Below are positions 53,700 to 55,522 of a stretch of DNA of 55,522 nucleotides, in pieces. This DNA comes from Anaerolineae bacterium (GTDB lineage: Bacteria > Chloroflexota > Anaerolineae > 4572-78 > J111). The stretch's first letter is position 1; each line of letters opens with the position of its first letter. Made by a program: the position numbers and the translations under genes. Below the pieces are notes generated by a model that was not told the origin of the DNA, did not search any database, and worked only from the letters and a program-made list of their open reading frames with translations. Location of the stretch: assembly GCA_016931895.1 (NCBI GenBank), contig JAFGDY010000084.1, forward strand, positions 1-55,522. The letters run 5' to 3'.

Positions 53700-54491
53700 A
53701 TGCGTTTATTCTGGGAAATCAGCAAACTCTCGTTACAGCGGCATCTCACCTACCGGGCCGCTACCATCGCCGGGCTGCTGACCAATATTTTCTTTGGCCT
53801 CTTGCGGGCGTCGGTGTTGGTGGCGCTGTACGGCATGCGCCCAGAAGTAGCCGACATCTCGGTGCAGGGGGCGATCACTTACACAGGCCTGACCCAGGCG
53901 ATCATTGCCTACCTGAGCATTTTTGGCTGGTACGAGATTATGAATTCGGTGTATAGCGGCGAGGTAGGCGCAGACCTGTTAAAACCACTGAGCTACTTCA
54001 ACTTTTGGCTGGCCCAAGACATGGGCCGGGCCGCAGTTAGCCTGGTATTGCGCGGCCTGAGCATTATGGTTATCTACGCCCTGCTTTTTGAGATCACTTT
54101 GCCGACCACTGCCGGGCAGTGGTCGGCTTTTGCCGTGGCCCTGGTTTTGGGTTTGCTGGTCAGCTTTGCCTGGCGTTTTCTGGTCAACCTGGCCGCGTTT
54201 TGGACCCCCAACGCGCTGGGCCTGGGGCGGTTTGCCTTTGGCCTTACCTGGGTGATGTCGGGCTTTTTTATGCCCCTCCGCTTCTTTCCCGATTGGTTTG
54301 TCACCTTGTGCCGGCTCACCCCCTTTCCGGCCATGGTCAACACCATTGTTGAGATTTACCTGGGCGTGCTCACCGGCCGGGCTGTTTTGTGGGCGCTGCT
54401 TGGACAGGTGATTTGGCTGGTCATCCTGACGGGACTGGGCCAGTTAGTTTTGCGGGCCGGTGTGCGCCGTTTGGTCATTCAGGGGGGATAA
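53700..54491 (+). CDS. ABC-2 type transporter permease, first subunit
   Basis: 263 residues with six predicted membrane helices. It resembles the ABC-2 (DUF990-like) permeases, with G-A-I-T-Y-T-G-L-T-Q-A near the second helix, Y-S-G-E-V-G-A-D-L-L-K-P-L in the coupling loop, and G-F-F-M-P-L-R-F-F-P-D-W-F. It probably pairs with the next gene as a heterodimeric export permease; the substrate is unknown. Its stop is one nucleotide before the start of the partner. No ATPase subunit is found in the window. Confidence 0.85.
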   Translation: MRLFWEISKLSLQRHLTYRAATIAGLLTNIFFGLLRASVLVALYGMRPEVADISVQGAITYTGLTQAIIAYLSIFGWYEIMNSVYSGEVGADLLKPLSYFNFWLAQDMGRAAVSLVLRGLSIMVIYALLFEITLPTTAGQWSAFAVALVLGLLVSFAWRFLVNLAAFWTPNALGLGRFAFGLTWVMSGFFMPLRFFPDWFVTLCRLTPFPAMVNTIVEIYLGVLTGRAVLWALLGQVIWLVILTGLGQLVLRAGVRRLVIQGG

Positions 54492-54492
54492 C

Positions 54493-55302
54493 GTGTGGTT
54501 TTGGCTTAATACCTATTGGCGCCTCATCGCCATTCAGATCAAGGCCCAACTGCAATACCGGGTGGCCTTTTTTGCAGAAATTATAGCCACAGCCATTATT
54601 TTAGCGACCTTTTTTGTGGCCGTGGTGCTTGTTTTTCAACGCTTTGGCCACATTGCCGGCTGGACCTTGGGCGAGGTTGCCTTTTTGTATGGGCTGGTGG
54701 AAGCGGCCTTTGGGACGATGGACATGATTTTCAGCGGTTTTGACCCCGGTTACTTTGGACAACAAGTGCGGCGCGGCGCGTTTGACCAACTGCTGTTACG
54801 CCCCCTGAACATCACTCTGCAAGTTTTAGGTTCCGAGTTCGTTATCCGGCGCTTGGGGCGCATCAGCCAGGGGATAGTGATTTTTGGCCTGGCCTTGACC
54901 CTGCTGGACATTCAGTGGACGGTGGTTAAACTCATCTATCTGCCCCTGGTGTGGGCCAGCCTGGTCTGCTTTTTTGGCGGACTCTTTATCATTGGCGCAA
55001 CCATAACCTTTTGGACCGTTGAGTCCATTGAAGTGGTCAATATTTTTACCTACGGCGGCAGCGAGATGATGGCATACCCCATGCACATTTACCCCAACGG
55101 CCTGCGCCGGTTTTTTACTTACCTCATCCCGGCCGCCTTTCTCAATTATTATCCGGCCCTTTATTTTTTAGATAAACCCGACCCGTTCAACCTGCCGCCC
55201 ATCGCCTCTTTCCTGGCCCCCGCAGCCGGATTGGGCACCCTGATGGCGGCGTTACTCTTTTGGCGATACGGCATCAAACATTATCAAAGCACGGGGACGT
55301 AG
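54493..55302 (+). CDS. ABC-2 type transporter permease, second subunit
   Basis: 269 residues from the GTG at 54493, which follows AGGGGGG by 5 nt; an upstream frame start at 54460 lies inside the previous gene. About six membrane helices, with the family features R-R-G-A-F-D-Q-L-L-L-R-P-L, E-V-V-N-I-F-T-Y-G-G-S-E-M and Y-P-M-H-I-Y-P-N-G-L-R. It is a paralogue of the preceding permease, of the same DUF990-like group. In this group the ATPase gene is usually adjacent; here the two permeases are followed by a repeat and the window end, and upstream by the URO-D-like gene, so the ATPase may lie beyond the end or elsewhere. Confidence 0.87.
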   Translation: MWFWLNTYWRLIAIQIKAQLQYRVAFFAEIIATAIILATFFVAVVLVFQRFGHIAGWTLGEVAFLYGLVEAAFGTMDMIFSGFDPGYFGQQVRRGAFDQLLLRPLNITLQVLGSEFVIRRLGRISQGIVIFGLALTLLDIQWTVVKLIYLPLVWASLVCFFGGLFIIGATITFWTVESIEVVNIFTYGGSEMMAYPMHIYPNGLRRFFTYLIPAAFLNYYPALYFLDKPDPFNLPPIASFLAPAAGLGTLMAALLFWRYGIKHYQSTGT

Positions 55303-55394
55303 AGATTAGAAATTAGAGATTCTTGGTTTCTCATTTTTCACTTCTATACTAAAAACAGAATGAGACCGATACTTTTGTGGAGCGACAAGCTAAC

Positions 55395-55483
55395 GTCATT
55401 TCGAGGCCGTAGGCCGAGAAATCCCCTTCTACAGATACGGTTTTGAGGAGATTTCTCCTGTAAGCGTAGCGGCGTCGAATGAC
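55395..55483. repeat. Palindromic dispersed repeat (GTCATTTCGA...TCGAATGAC)
   Basis: Outer arms GTCATTTCGA (55395-55404) and TCGAATGAC (55475-55483), inner arms GAGAAATC (55416-55423) and GATTTCTC (55450-55457), plus a small GGCCGTAGGCC hairpin. It can fold as a long stem or cruciform. The sequence type (T-T-C-G-A-G-G ... GAGATTTCTC) is common as scattered intergenic repeats in bacterial genomes. Nothing else is seen in the 220 nt after the last gene. Confidence 0.7.
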
Positions 55484-55522
55484 ATATCCACCATTGTTAC
55501 TGAAAGTAACGGTTTCAAACTA

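Overview
The window looks like a chromosomal segment from a member of the Chloroflexota, probably an uncultured Anaerolineae-type bacterium. That is an inference from gene style: a Ser/Thr kinase carrying TolB-like propellers and an amino-acid-binding-protein domain, DUF11/SdrD-B giant surface proteins, a dockerin-like protein, TPR and pentapeptide giants, and a CIRCE-controlled groESL. G+C is moderately high. I saw no tRNA, rRNA, CRISPR array or complete insertion sequence.

Layout. (1) 112-5861, minus strand: a tight three-gene unit of receptor-like kinase, MFS transporter and crystallin/dockerin-like exported protein. (2) 6044-8793: formimidoylglutamate-type transferase (minus) and a nucleotide-sugar dehydrogenase (plus). 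(3) 9038-15199, plus: an apparent signalling operon of response regulator, CheC phosphatase, PAS/GAF histidine kinase and a Roco protein (LRR-Roc-COR). (4) 15342-23117, minus: a 2591-residue ATPase with more than 50 TPRs. (5) 23412-25936, plus: a small acidic protein coupled to a pentapeptide-repeat protein, then a PLP aminotransferase. (6) 26022-48542, minus: a long block with a 5072-residue LPETG surface protein, a probable selenoprotein directly upstream of it, a transposase fragment, a coiled-coil protein, a CPBP-subtilisin fusion, a HicBA module, and a trypsin-like protease with a free-standing copy of its N-terminal domain. (7) 48661-50839, plus: groES-groEL with two CIRCE operators around a clear sigma-70 promoter and a strong terminator. 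(8) 50861-55302: a B12-binding-type radical SAM protein (minus), a URO-D-family protein and two ABC-2 permeases (plus). A palindromic dispersed repeat closes the window.

The most notable item is the gene at 41301-43046. A TlpA-type thioredoxin domain runs straight into a peroxiredoxin-like domain whose first redox residue is encoded by an in-frame UGA (U-G-P-C). A perfect 7-bp hairpin with a GUG loop follows at the position expected for a bacterial SECIS element. It would be read as two genes by ordinary gene finding. Other unusual architectures are the kinase-propeller-binding-protein fusion with a shortened ligand domain, the CPBP-subtilisin fusion, the RR-CheC-HK-Roco operon, and the giant surface protein, which shows a recent 891-bp internal duplication, a low-G+C domain insertion and an in-frame copy of an intergenic repeat.
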